Origin: Bradyrhizobium sp. LTSP885
GTDB taxonomy: Bacteria; Pseudomonadota; Alphaproteobacteria; Rhizobiales; Xanthobacteraceae
Assembly (NCBI RefSeq): GCF_000938305.1
Contig: NZ_JYMT01000041.1
Span: forward strand, 1-64,000
Direction of reading: 5' to 3'
Length of the DNA: 64,000 bases
The notes under the pieces were generated by a model that was not told the origin of the DNA, did no database searches, and worked only from the letters and a program-made list of their open reading frames with translations. The position numbers and the translations under genes were made by a program. Positions 35,829 through 44,215 of this stretch are shown here, in pieces. Numbering within the stretch: the first letter of the stretch is position 1; each line of letters opens with the position of its first letter.

Positions 35829-35839
35829 CGATCGTCCCC

Positions 35840-36307
35840 TTATTGACCTGCCAGCAGCCGGCGCGCCGGATTGCCGGCATAGGTGCCCGGCGTCACGATA
35901 TCCTTGGTCACCACCGATCCGGCGCCGATGACGACGTCGTCGGTGATCCTGACCGGCATGATCGTGGCGTTGGAACCGATCGAAACCCGGTTGCCGATCA
36001 CGGTCTCGCGCCACAGCTCCTTGCGCCCGCGCGCCGGCGCTCCGGTCGAGAACGTATCGTTGACGAACATCACGCCATGGCCGACGAAGCAGTCCTCCCC
36101 GATCGTGACCAGTTCGCAGACAAATGCATGCGACTGCACGCGGCTGCGCGCCCCGATGACGACGCCCTGCTGGATTTCGGTGAACGGACCGACGAAACAG
36201 TCGTCGCCGATCTTGCAGCCGTACAGGTTGCACGGCTCGACGACCCTGACCCCGGCGCCGAATTCGACGTCACGGATTCCCGCCTGGTGCACCTCGGGCC
36301 GGTTCAC
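35840..36307 (-). CDS. Hexapeptide-repeat N-acetyltransferase (WbpD-like)
   Basis: This 155-residue protein is almost wholly left-handed beta-helix built of hexapeptide repeats (VVIGARSRVQSHAFVCELVTIGEDCFVGHGV). It contains the WbpD/WlbB-type NDTFSTGAPARG loop, and TDDVVIGAGSVVTKDI near the end. Such enzymes acetylate the 3-amino group of UDP-GlcNAc(3N)A using acetyl-CoA. It starts at GTG 36307, overlapping the dehydrogenase stop by four bases (GTGA). The location between WbpB- and WbpE-like genes strongly supports the assignment. Confidence 0.87.
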   Translation of the reverse strand: MNRPEVHQAGIRDVEFGAGVRVVEPCNLYGCKIGDDCFVGPFTEIQQGVVIGARSRVQSHAFVCELVTIGEDCFVGHGVMFVNDTFSTGAPARGRKELWRETVIGNRVSIGSNATIMPVRITDDVVIGAGSVVTKDIVTPGTYAGNPARRLLAGQ

Positions 36308-37365
36308 GATACGACACCCAGCCGGCTCAGCCGCGGCGTGAAGCGCAAGGCTACTTCCGCACCGGTCTCGATCGATTCATAGAGCGCGGAGATCAATTCC
36401 AGGCTCCGGCGCCCCTCGAGCCCGTCGACCAGCGCAGCGCGCTGGTTCACCAGGCAATCGACCACATGGTGATAGTACGCCTGATGGCCAAAGCCGTAGA
36501 CATTGGGCGGGTTGACCGAGAATTTCTCGACGACGTCCTTGTCCGACGGCAACTCATCGACAAAGCGCCAGTGCCGGATCTGGTTGACGGCGAAGCCGGA
36601 GATTTCGACCGTTCCCCCCTCTCCCAGGATCGAGAGCGATCCCTCGAGATCGGTCGGGCGCGCGGCGGTGGTCGCTTCGATGATCCCGAGCGCGCCATTG
36701 CGGAATTTCAGCGTTGCGACGGCCGTGTCCTCGGTCTCGATCCTGGCCAGCGCTGTGCTCGCGCGCGCGTGAACGCTCACGACATCCCCGAAAAACCACT
36801 CCAGCATGTCGACGTGGTGGCTCGCCTGGTTGGTCAGCACGCCACCGTCATAGGCCCAGGTGCCGCGCCAGCTGTCCTGGTCATAATAGGCCTGGTCGCG
36901 GCACCAGCGCACGCGCACGGTGCCGAGGATGAGCTTGCCGAAGCGGCCGGCATCGAGCGCCTCGCGCGCCTTAACCACGGGCACGTTGAAGCGGTTCTGC
37001 TTGACGATGAACATCTTGACGCCGGCCTCGTCGCAGGCCCGGATCATGTCGTCGGCGTCCTGCAGCCGCAGCGCCATCGGCTTCTCGACCACGACATGCT
37101 TGCCCGCCTTGGCGCAGGCGATCACATGCGCGGGATGCATCCCGCTCGGCGTCAGCACCGCGACGGCATCGATGTCCTTGCGGCCCAAGAATTCGTCCAG
37201 GTCGTAATGGGCGGGAACTGCGAATTTCGCGGCGAGCGCATCGGCACGCGCGCGAACCGCGTCGCAAACCGCAACGAGGCTCGCTCCCTGGATGTGATTG
37301 CCGCCGAGCAGGTCCGAGTGACGCTTGGCGATACGCCCGCAACCGAGCAGGCCAAATCTGATCAT
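36304..37365 (-). CDS. Gfo/Idh/MocA-family sugar oxidoreductase (WbpB-like)
   Basis: This 353-residue NAD(H)-dependent oxidoreductase has the Rossmann opening MIRFGLLGCGRIAKRH and the EKP motif at residues 94-96. Its catalytic region is GGVLTNQASHHVDMLEWFFGD. In WbpB it oxidises the 3-hydroxyl of UDP-GlcNAc uronate before amination. ATG 37365 was preferred over 37377 because it begins directly at the dinucleotide-binding strand. WbpA- and WbpI-like partners (UDP-GlcNAc dehydrogenase, 2-epimerase) are not in the window, so the uronate must come from elsewhere, or the substrate differs. Confidence 0.87.
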   Translation of the reverse strand: MIRFGLLGCGRIAKRHSDLLGGNHIQGASLVAVCDAVRARADALAAKFAVPAHYDLDEFLGRKDIDAVAVLTPSGMHPAHVIACAKAGKHVVVEKPMALRLQDADDMIRACDEAGVKMFIVKQNRFNVPVVKAREALDAGRFGKLILGTVRVRWCRDQAYYDQDSWRGTWAYDGGVLTNQASHHVDMLEWFFGDVVSVHARASTALARIETEDTAVATLKFRNGALGIIEATTAARPTDLEGSLSILGEGGTVEISGFAVNQIRHWRFVDELPSDKDVVEKFSVNPPNVYGFGHQAYYHHVVDCLVNQRAALVDGLEGRRSLELISALYESIETGAEVALRFTPRLSRLGVVS

Positions 37366-37629
37366 GCACAGGCCCAATTTTGTCTAATCGCCAGCCATTG
37401 CAACCGGCCGAAAAGAGCCAAGGGAACAAGCGGCCTTGCCGACCGCTCGATAACGTCCATTACTCGGAAAACTTGCAACAAGGCAAGGCATATGCGCCGG
37501 TCGACCCGGCAAAACGGGGAGCAAATTCCCGATCGATACCGCCGCCTACGCTCGGACAAGGCTCCGGGCGCGCCGGCGCCTGCGAAATACGCAAGCCTGA
37601 TCTCGTCGCTTTCGAGGACACTCTCCGCC

Positions 37630-39345
37630 TCAATCATTAACGCAGGTTTCGCCGCGGTTCGTGCGACGATAGAGTTCGATCGACAGGGGAGGCTTGAGAT
37701 CGTCGAATGATCGAGCGTCTATCCTTTCGAAACACTTCGCCAGCCCGCGCTTGACGAGCGGTGCCTCCGGGGCCCAAACCAGCCAGGACGGAAATCTGTC
37801 CGGTCGCCGCTGCACCACGACAAACTCGAAATCATTGCGCATCCAGTTTTCGGCGGTTTGATCGGTCCAAAACGACAGATCTTCAATCTCCGTGATCGTC
37901 GACGCCCTCTGCTCGGCCGTCAGATTGTCGTTCAGGCGGCGGTAGGACGATGTCAGGGTCAAGGTGACAGGAGGGACTCGAATGCCTGCGTCAGACATCG
38001 CGAGCGGAATTCTTGAATCTGAACCGATAAACCCCACCACCGAGTTCGCCGGGAGCAGCGTCCTCAGACCATCGCCAACCTGGCGGAGCTCTCCGGAAAG
38101 GGAAGTTTCCTGATTGCGGATCGAAGGCAGCCGGTTGCTCCCCACGAGGTACCACGACTGCGACGACGCCAGCACAAGTGACAGCACGATCGCCGCGACC
38201 GAGATCATGCGGCCGGCCGTCTTTCTCACGGCCGGCTCGGACAATCCGTTCAGTGCGAGTGCGCCCGCAAGGGCCGCGAAGTAGTCGAAATAGTTGGCGT
38301 AACCCTGGATACAGACTGGACAGTACGCCTGGGCGCCCAGATGGTGGAATAGCAGAAGGAAGATGTAGACTGCGACAAATGTCGCGATCCATCCGCGGTT
38401 CGGCATCCGGCGAACCACCAAGGCTCCAAGCGCAAGGATGGTTGCCGCGACGGGCAGCACATGATGCGCCAGGAACCAGTTCACCATCATGTCCGAACCG
38501 AACACGTAGGAGAGTTGCTCGGTCAGGGAACGCGACGGACTGTCGATCATCAGCATCTGATGGCTGAGGTTCAACGCATGTGGGAAAAGCGGCGGGAGAC
38601 CTCCGGTCCGAAACAGCCAGTCCGTGACGTTCGGAAACCACAACGAAACGTATATGAAGCGGCTACCCCAGACCCAGGCCAGCGCCGACCAGGTGAGGAC
38701 GAAGGCCGCCGCGGAAACGAAGTACACACGCCAACGATCGCGACCGGCCCTGACCCAGACGATTGCCAGGCTCACGGCAATAAACGAAACTAAACTGATC
38801 CTGACAAAATAGATCATGGTCAGAACGACACCGAGTGCAACGACGACGGCGTAGCCGGCGCTGCGTCGCATCGACAGCATCAAGTGCAAAGCAATAAGCT
38901 GGAGGCAGATCGAGAGCCCAAACGGGGTCGCGCTGCTGAAATAGAATATGCTGTCCTCTGTCAGCGCGAAGACGACAATCGCAAAGACGATCGGCCAGAC
39001 GCCGCAACTGAGCCGACGCAGGAGCTCCGCCAGCAGGCCGATGTTGACCGCCGTGATCAACACGGTGATCGACCGCGATGCGGCAACGTCGTGGCCGACG
39101 ATCCACTGCCAAATCCCGATCACATAGAAGATCAGGGGCTGATACCATGTCGCATCCTCAGCGGAGTAAGGGCGGACAACTCCGGTGACGTACCACCACG
39201 ACTTCAGGATGTACCCGGTTTCGTCCGCCCAGGTCCCTTGGCGGGGTACCGCGATTGCTGAAAGGATCAGCCACAGGAGGACGACGCAGCCGAGGGCAGC
39301 AATGCCTGCTGCCTGAAAACGCCTGTCACCTGGTGAAGTATGCAT
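37630..39345 (-). CDS. Polytopic membrane glycosyltransferase-like protein (GT-C/PMT type)
   Basis: This 571-residue membrane protein has an N-terminal helix followed by GTWADETGYILKSWWYV. The Asp-Glu pair in this first periplasmic loop is the catalytic hallmark of ArnT/PMT-like GT-C enzymes. Roughly eleven further hydrophobic spans and a C-terminal soluble domain of about 150 residues follow. GT-C enzymes use polyprenyl-phosphate sugars and act in the periplasm. It may add a side residue to the finished glycan. The start at 39345 (MHTSPGDRRF) gives a normal basic N terminus; the frame opens earlier at 39462. Confidence 0.75.
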   Translation of the reverse strand: MHTSPGDRRFQAAGIAALGCVVLLWLILSAIAVPRQGTWADETGYILKSWWYVTGVVRPYSAEDATWYQPLIFYVIGIWQWIVGHDVAASRSITVLITAVNIGLLAELLRRLSCGVWPIVFAIVVFALTEDSIFYFSSATPFGLSICLQLIALHLMLSMRRSAGYAVVVALGVVLTMIYFVRISLVSFIAVSLAIVWVRAGRDRWRVYFVSAAAFVLTWSALAWVWGSRFIYVSLWFPNVTDWLFRTGGLPPLFPHALNLSHQMLMIDSPSRSLTEQLSYVFGSDMMVNWFLAHHVLPVAATILALGALVVRRMPNRGWIATFVAVYIFLLLFHHLGAQAYCPVCIQGYANYFDYFAALAGALALNGLSEPAVRKTAGRMISVAAIVLSLVLASSQSWYLVGSNRLPSIRNQETSLSGELRQVGDGLRTLLPANSVVGFIGSDSRIPLAMSDAGIRVPPVTLTLTSSYRRLNDNLTAEQRASTITEIEDLSFWTDQTAENWMRNDFEFVVVQRRPDRFPSWLVWAPEAPLVKRGLAKCFERIDARSFDDLKPPLSIELYRRTNRGETCVND

Positions 39346-39511
39346 AATCTCGGTCGCCCCTGCCCGCTCATCCCCCGGTTTTCTTGCAGTCCTGCGCGAC
39401 GAATTCAAGCTAAGGTGGACGGGCGGGTCGCCTTGCCCGAGGCCGAGCCATGGGGTATTCACCCGAACGCTTTCCGCCGGGGAATCCGGCGTCGGAAGGC
39501 CGGAGGATTTG

Positions 39512-40825
39512 ATGTCGGGAACAGGACAGATACTTTACCGGCGCGCGCGCAAGGTCATGCCCGGTGGCACACAACTGCTCTCGAAGCGACCGGAAATGTT
39601 CCTTCCCGAGCAATGGCCGAGCTATTTCAAGTCGGCCAAGGGCGCAGAGGTCACCGACCTCGACGGCAAGACCTATCTCGATATGAGCTATTGCGGGATC
39701 GGCGCCACCATTTTGGGGTTTGCCGATCCTGACGTCGATGCGGCGGTAAAGGCTGCGATCGACTTGGGCTCGATGTCGACGCTGAATTGCGCCGAGGATG
39801 TCGAACTCGCCGAGCTGCTGGTCGAGCTGCATCCGTGGTCGGACATGGTGCGCTTCAGCCGCGCCGGTGGCGAAGCGATGGCGATCGCGGTCCGGATCGC
39901 GCGCGCCGCGACCGGCCGCGACATGGTGGCGTTCTGCGGCTACCACGGTTGGCATGACTGGTATCTGAGCGCCAATCTCGGCGCCACCACCGCGCTCGAC
40001 GGTCACCTGCTGCCCGGCCTCGATACCAAGGGCGTGCCGCGCGGCCTCGCCGGGCTGATGCAGCCGTTCCATTTCAACAAGCTCGATGAGATCGAGGCCA
40101 TCGTCGCCGAGCATGGCGAGCGGCTCGCCGCGATCGTGATGGAGCCGGTCCGCTCGAGCGAGCCGGAGCCTGCCTTCATCAAGGGCATTCGCGCGCTCGC
40201 CGACCGCTGCGGCGCGGTCCTGATCTTCGACGAGGTGACCTCGGGATTCCGAATCAACTCGGGCGGTGCGCATCTCGCCTACGGTGTCGATCCTGATATC
40301 GCCGTGTTCGCAAAGGCGATCGCCAACGGCTTTCCGATGTCGGCCATCGTTGGCCGTGAATCGGTGATGGATGCCGCGCAGGAGACCTTCGTCAGTTCGA
40401 CCGCCTGGACCGAGCGCGTCGGCCCGGTCGCAGCCCTCGCCACCTTGCGCAAGCACCGCGAGCAGAATGTCGCCAGGCACCTGATGCGGATCGGCGGGCG
40501 CGTGCAGAAGGGTTGGGCGGAGGCGGCGCAGGCCACCGGCCTGCCGCTGCACGTCTCCGGTATCTCGCCGCTGGGCCATTTCGCGTTCGACCTGCCGGAG
40601 GCGCAGGAGGTGCGCACGCTGTTCACCCAGATGATGCTCGACCGCGGCATCTTCGCCACTGGCTCGTTCTACGCGATGTGGGCGCACACCGACGCCCACG
40701 TCGACCGCTACCTGGAGGCGGTGAACGAGGTGTTCCGCGATCTGCGCATCGCGATCGACCAGAACGCCGTCAGGCAATTGCTGCGGGGCCCCGTCGCCCA
40801 TTCCGGGTTCAAGCGGCTGACCTGA
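39512..40825 (+). CDS. Class III aminotransferase (glutamate-1-semialdehyde aminomutase-like)
   Basis: This 437-residue PLP enzyme is of fold type I class III. The PLP lysine is Lys268 in VFAKAIANGFPMSA; FDEVTSGFR at 239-247 holds the cofactor Asp, and RAGGEAMAIAVRIAR lies before it. ATG 39512 follows CGGAGGA directly. It resembles HemL, but in a sugar locus it is more likely to aminate a sugar aldehyde or ketone or a small side-group precursor. It is transcribed towards the convergent eight-gene nonulosonate operon. The exact substrate cannot be assigned. Confidence 0.82.
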   Translation: MSGTGQILYRRARKVMPGGTQLLSKRPEMFLPEQWPSYFKSAKGAEVTDLDGKTYLDMSYCGIGATILGFADPDVDAAVKAAIDLGSMSTLNCAEDVELAELLVELHPWSDMVRFSRAGGEAMAIAVRIARAATGRDMVAFCGYHGWHDWYLSANLGATTALDGHLLPGLDTKGVPRGLAGLMQPFHFNKLDEIEAIVAEHGERLAAIVMEPVRSSEPEPAFIKGIRALADRCGAVLIFDEVTSGFRINSGGAHLAYGVDPDIAVFAKAIANGFPMSAIVGRESVMDAAQETFVSSTAWTERVGPVAALATLRKHREQNVARHLMRIGGRVQKGWAEAAQATGLPLHVSGISPLGHFAFDLPEAQEVRTLFTQMMLDRGIFATGSFYAMWAHTDAHVDRYLEAVNEVFRDLRIAIDQNAVRQLLRGPVAHSGFKRLT

Positions 40826-40843
40826 TCGGGTCGCGAGCTCTGA

Positions 40844-41509
40844 TTAGCTTGTGATCCCGAAGATGTCGCGCACCACGTTGCGTGTCGTGGCCGAACGGCG
40901 CGCATTGGGATAGATGCCATGCAGCACGCTGTCGGCGGCGAGCGCACCGCCGTCGATAATGATGGCCCCTGTCGACACGAAGCTGTTGTCGCCCACCACC
41001 GTCTTGCCGATCACCCGGCTGCCGCCATACATCACGATGCCGCGGCCGAACGACGGATAGTCGTTATCGAGGTTCGCCCCGACCGTGCAGTTGTGATAGC
41101 AGATGAAATAATCGGCATAACTGGCGCGGCCGAGCACGGTGCCGACCGGATGCTGAACCGCGAACACGTCGGGCAGCTCCACCTCGTAGAACGCGTCGAG
41201 CGCGTGCAGCGCCTTGTTGAGCGCATAGGCCTTGTCGGCAATCGGGTGGCCGGGCCTCTCGCGGAATGCGCTATTGGCGAGATAATACAGGAAGATCGCA
41301 TATTGGTCGGAGTGCCAATGCGAGAACCGCGCCTCGCCGTTGGCGAAGAAACCCTTCAGCCTGACACGGGAGAAGCAGTGCTCGACCCGTCCGAGCGCGA
41401 GATCCACGAATTTCAGCAGGTCGGAGAGATCGGTGCCGTCAGGGAACAGGTTCTCGAACTGCTTGCGCACATAGAGGGCGAGTTCGTTGCGGCCGAGCGA
41501 GAGCTGCAC
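40844..41509 (-). CDS. Hexapeptide acyltransferase (serine acetyltransferase-like)
   Basis: This 221-residue protein has a helical N-terminal half (LYVRKQFENLFPD, HSDQYAIFLYYLAN) and a beta-helix half (GTVLGRASYADYFICYHNCTVG, SRVIGKTVVGDNSFVSTGA). The arrangement resembles CysE. It is the last gene of the nonulosonate operon, four bases after the hisF-like stop, and a GTG at 41509 is the only start clear of that gene. It may acylate the nonulosonic acid or its amino precursor, or make an activated small molecule. Its start and substrate are uncertain. Confidence 0.75.
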   Translation of the reverse strand: MQLSLGRNELALYVRKQFENLFPDGTDLSDLLKFVDLALGRVEHCFSRVRLKGFFANGEARFSHWHSDQYAIFLYYLANSAFRERPGHPIADKAYALNKALHALDAFYEVELPDVFAVQHPVGTVLGRASYADYFICYHNCTVGANLDNDYPSFGRGIVMYGGSRVIGKTVVGDNSFVSTGAIIIDGGALAADSVLHGIYPNARRSATTRNVVRDIFGITS

Positions 41510-41513
41510 GGTG

Positions 41514-42290
41514 CTAGTTCCGACTTGAGGAGCTTGAACGCACGTCGAGACCGCGCGAGGCGAGATGACTGCGCAGCTTGATCGGACTGTGGTCGGTGAA
41601 CAGGAACATCGAGGAGATCGCCACGGCGGACGCGCCGGCCTCCAGCGCGTCGATCGCATGCTGCAGTGAACCGCACCCGCCGGAGACAATCAAGGGCACG
41701 CTCAGCACGCGGGATGCCTCGTGGATGATGTCGAGATCATAGCCGGTCATGGTGCCGTCGCGGTCAATCGAGCCGAGCAGCACCTCGCCGCAATGCAGGT
41801 CCTCGCAGCGCCGCGCCCATTCGACCGGATCGAGCGCGACATGTTCGCGGCCACCGTCGATGAACACGCTGGCGTGGTTGGGGCCGATCGTTTTGTAGTC
41901 GATCGACACCGTCATGCACTGGTCGCCGAAGGTGCGCGCCGCCTCGCGCAGGAATTCCGGCCGCCGCACCGCTTCCGAATTGACCGACACCTTGTCGGCG
42001 CCAGCGCGCAGCAGCATGTTGACGTCGTCGAGCGTCTTGACGCCGCCGCCGACCGTGAACGGCATGAAGATTTCTTCCGACATCCGCTCGATGATCTCGA
42101 CGACGCGGCCGCGCGAGGCGGCGCTCGGCACGATGTCGAGCACGATCAGCTCGTCGACGCCGTAATCGTTGTAGACCTTCGCGGTGGTCACCGGATTGCC
42201 GGCGATGCGCTCGTTCTCGAAGAAGCGGACATATTTCACGAGCCGGCCGTCACGCAGCAGGAATTTCGGGATCAGGCGCTTCTTCAGCAT
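41514..42290 (-). CDS. HisF-like glutaminase-partner subunit with altered active site
   Basis: This 258-residue (beta/alpha)8 protein of the HisF family (HisF2/WbuZ type) probably channels ammonia from the HisH-like subunit to the WbpG-like amidotransferase. Family landmarks are VGGGVKTLDDVNMLLRAGADKVSVNSEA and GSIDRDGTMTGYDL. Asp11 of true HisF is Leu11 here, in IPKFLLRDGRL. The second catalytic Asp is kept as Asp131 in SIDYKT. Loss of Asp11 argues strongly against imidazole-glycerol-phosphate synthesis. It lies ten bases after the hisH-like gene. Confidence 0.88.
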   Translation of the reverse strand: MLKKRLIPKFLLRDGRLVKYVRFFENERIAGNPVTTAKVYNDYGVDELIVLDIVPSAASRGRVVEIIERMSEEIFMPFTVGGGVKTLDDVNMLLRAGADKVSVNSEAVRRPEFLREAARTFGDQCMTVSIDYKTIGPNHASVFIDGGREHVALDPVEWARRCEDLHCGEVLLGSIDRDGTMTGYDLDIIHEASRVLSVPLIVSGGCGSLQHAIDALEAGASAVAISSMFLFTDHSPIKLRSHLASRGLDVRSSSSSRN

Positions 42291-42300
42291 CGCGGGCTTT

Positions 42301-42939
42301 TCACGGATTCCAGCGCAGGAAATTGCTCACCAGCTCGATCCCGGAGTCCTGGCTCTTTTCGGGATGGAACTGGGTGGCGGCGATATTGTCGCGCGCGATG
42401 ATCGCGGTGACCGGCTGGCCGTACTGGGCGTAGCCCACCACGTCGGTGGGCGCGTTGCAGCGCATGGCGAAGCTGTGCACGAAATAGAATGCTAGATTGC
42501 TCTCGCGGATGTTGGCGAGGATCGGATGGCTGCGTTCCTTCGCCACCATGTTCCAGCCCATATGCGGGATCTTCAGCGCGGGGTCATTGGGCGTCAGGCG
42601 CAAGACGTCGGCGTCGAACCAGCCGAGCCCGCGATGCGGGACGGCGTCGTCGGCGTGTTCCTCGGAGGTCTTGGCGAGGAGCTGCATGCCAAGGCACACC
42701 GCAAGAAACGGCTTGCCCTTCTCGCGGACATGGCGCTCGAGCATTTCGTCGATACCGCGGGCGCGGATGTTGGCCATGGCATCACCGAACGCGCCGACAC
42801 CAGGCAAGATCACGTGCGAGGCGTTGGCGATGGCGTCCGCGTCGTGGGTCACGACAGGGTTGAAGCCGCAATATTCGACGGCGTTGCGCACCGACCGCAC
42901 ATTGTTGATGCCGTAATCGACGATCGCAACGTCTGACAT
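42301..42939 (-). CDS. HisH-like glutamine amidotransferase subunit
   Basis: This 212-residue class I glutaminase releases ammonia from glutamine. The triad is Cys82 in AVCLGMQLL, with His192 and Glu194 in FHPEKS; the oxyanion strand PGVGAFG is at 46-52. The start at 42939 matches HisH (MSDVAIVDYGINNVRS). Between the wbpG-like and hisF-like genes, it belongs to the three-part system that turns an N-acetyl into an acetamidino group in LPS and nonulosonic acid pathways. Confidence 0.9.
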   Translation of the reverse strand: MSDVAIVDYGINNVRSVRNAVEYCGFNPVVTHDADAIANASHVILPGVGAFGDAMANIRARGIDEMLERHVREKGKPFLAVCLGMQLLAKTSEEHADDAVPHRGLGWFDADVLRLTPNDPALKIPHMGWNMVAKERSHPILANIRESNLAFYFVHSFAMRCNAPTDVVGYAQYGQPVTAIIARDNIAATQFHPEKSQDSGIELVSNFLRWNP

Positions 42940-42999
42940 CGCCCCGCTCCCAGCAGCGCCGTCACGGCGCCGTCCAATCAAGCCTCGATTATCCCTCGA

Positions 43000-44178
43000 C
43001 TATCCCTTGCCGCCGATTTCGACACCCGGATGGTTCGGCCACGGCACCTGCGTGTTGTTCCACTGGTCCATGTCGGGCATTTTCCGGCCCGGCTCGACAT
43101 TGTTCGGCGAGAATTGCCACGGGCTGACCTCGTGCTTGATCGCGATGCCGAGGAACTGCTCCTCGGTGAGCTGCAAATAGTCGAGGAACAGATCGAGGCT
43201 CGGCGGCCGCTTGCCGTCGAACTCCCGCACCAGCGCTTCGCCCTGCTCACGAGTCATGCGCTTGTTGCGGATGTCGATATTGGAGAGATGGTTGGTCCGG
43301 CCCATGCCGCGCTTGATGAATTTCAGATAGTCGCGCACGCCCTGGAAGAAGCACTCGATCTTCTCGTAATCGTATTCCGGCGGAATGCCCTCGACCTCCT
43401 GGCCCTTCCAGCCGAGTTCGCGCTTGATGATCTCGACGTGCTTCTTGGTGTCCCACTTGATGTAGCTGCCAAGGCAGATCGAGCGGCACTTGATCCGCAT
43501 CAGCTCCTTGCGCGGCGGATAGACGAACGGATAGAGGTCGCGCTTGGCGACGCGGCCGCCCAAAAATTCGTACATGTCGTCGGCGGTGATGCCGAGATTC
43601 ATCGCACGGTTGAAGCGCTTCTCGTCGACCTCTTCCATCTCGTCGTAGGAATAGAACGACTGATATTCGGCCAGGCTTTCGCCCCAGAACAGCAGCGGCG
43701 TCTCGTAGCGGATCGCGATCTGCATGGTGTGGGCATAGATGCCGGTATGACAGTGCCAGCAGAAGTCGCCGCGGCGCTTCAGCGATTCCAGCATCAATTC
43801 GCGCACCACATGCCAATTCGGCGTGAAGTTCAGCACATCGACGCCGAGCTGCTTGAAGACAGAGGTGTTGTTCTCTTCGATCAGCGGCCGGTAGAACCAG
43901 TGGTCGAAACGCACCACCAGCGGCTTCAGGCCGAGTTTCTTCACCACGTACCAGAGCTGGAAAACGCTGTCCTTGCCGCCCGAATAGGGAACGATGCAGT
44001 CGTAAAGGCCCTTGTCGCGGTATTGCGCAACCAGTTCCATCATCTGGCCGTGGCGCTCGTCCCAATTGATCAGGGTGTCGCGAACTTCGATCTGCGCACA
44101 GACGCTGCAGGAACCCGCATCATCGAACGATGTCGCCTCAGCCGTTTCCGGCAACAAGCATTTGCTACAGCTCAACAT
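43000..44178 (-). CDS. N-acetyl sugar amidotransferase (WbpG/PseA-like)
   Basis: This 392-residue PP-loop ATPase would activate the N-acetyl group of a sugar by adenylation and replace its oxygen with ammonia. The PP-loop is SGGKDS at 66-71. An N-terminal cysteine set (Cys4, Cys7, Cys24, Cys27) resembles a zinc knuckle, and internal cysteines lie in FCWHCHTG. ATG 44178 follows CTGGAA. In Campylobacter and Pseudomonas, homologues make acetamidino forms of pseudaminic or legionaminic acid or of 2,3-diamino sugars. HisH- and HisF-like partners follow immediately. Confidence 0.9.
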   Translation of the reverse strand: MLSCSKCLLPETAEATSFDDAGSCSVCAQIEVRDTLINWDERHGQMMELVAQYRDKGLYDCIVPYSGGKDSVFQLWYVVKKLGLKPLVVRFDHWFYRPLIEENNTSVFKQLGVDVLNFTPNWHVVRELMLESLKRRGDFCWHCHTGIYAHTMQIAIRYETPLLFWGESLAEYQSFYSYDEMEEVDEKRFNRAMNLGITADDMYEFLGGRVAKRDLYPFVYPPRKELMRIKCRSICLGSYIKWDTKKHVEIIKRELGWKGQEVEGIPPEYDYEKIECFFQGVRDYLKFIKRGMGRTNHLSNIDIRNKRMTREQGEALVREFDGKRPPSLDLFLDYLQLTEEQFLGIAIKHEVSPWQFSPNNVEPGRKMPDMDQWNNTQVPWPNHPGVEIGGKG

Positions 44179-44215
44179 TTCCAGGATTCTCGCAATTGCA
44201 TGATTTGCCGAGGGA

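Noticed and set aside
41514-42939. hisH and hisF as histidine biosynthesis genes
   Set aside because: They are embedded with wbpG- and legI-type genes, no other his gene is near, and the HisF protein lacks Asp11.
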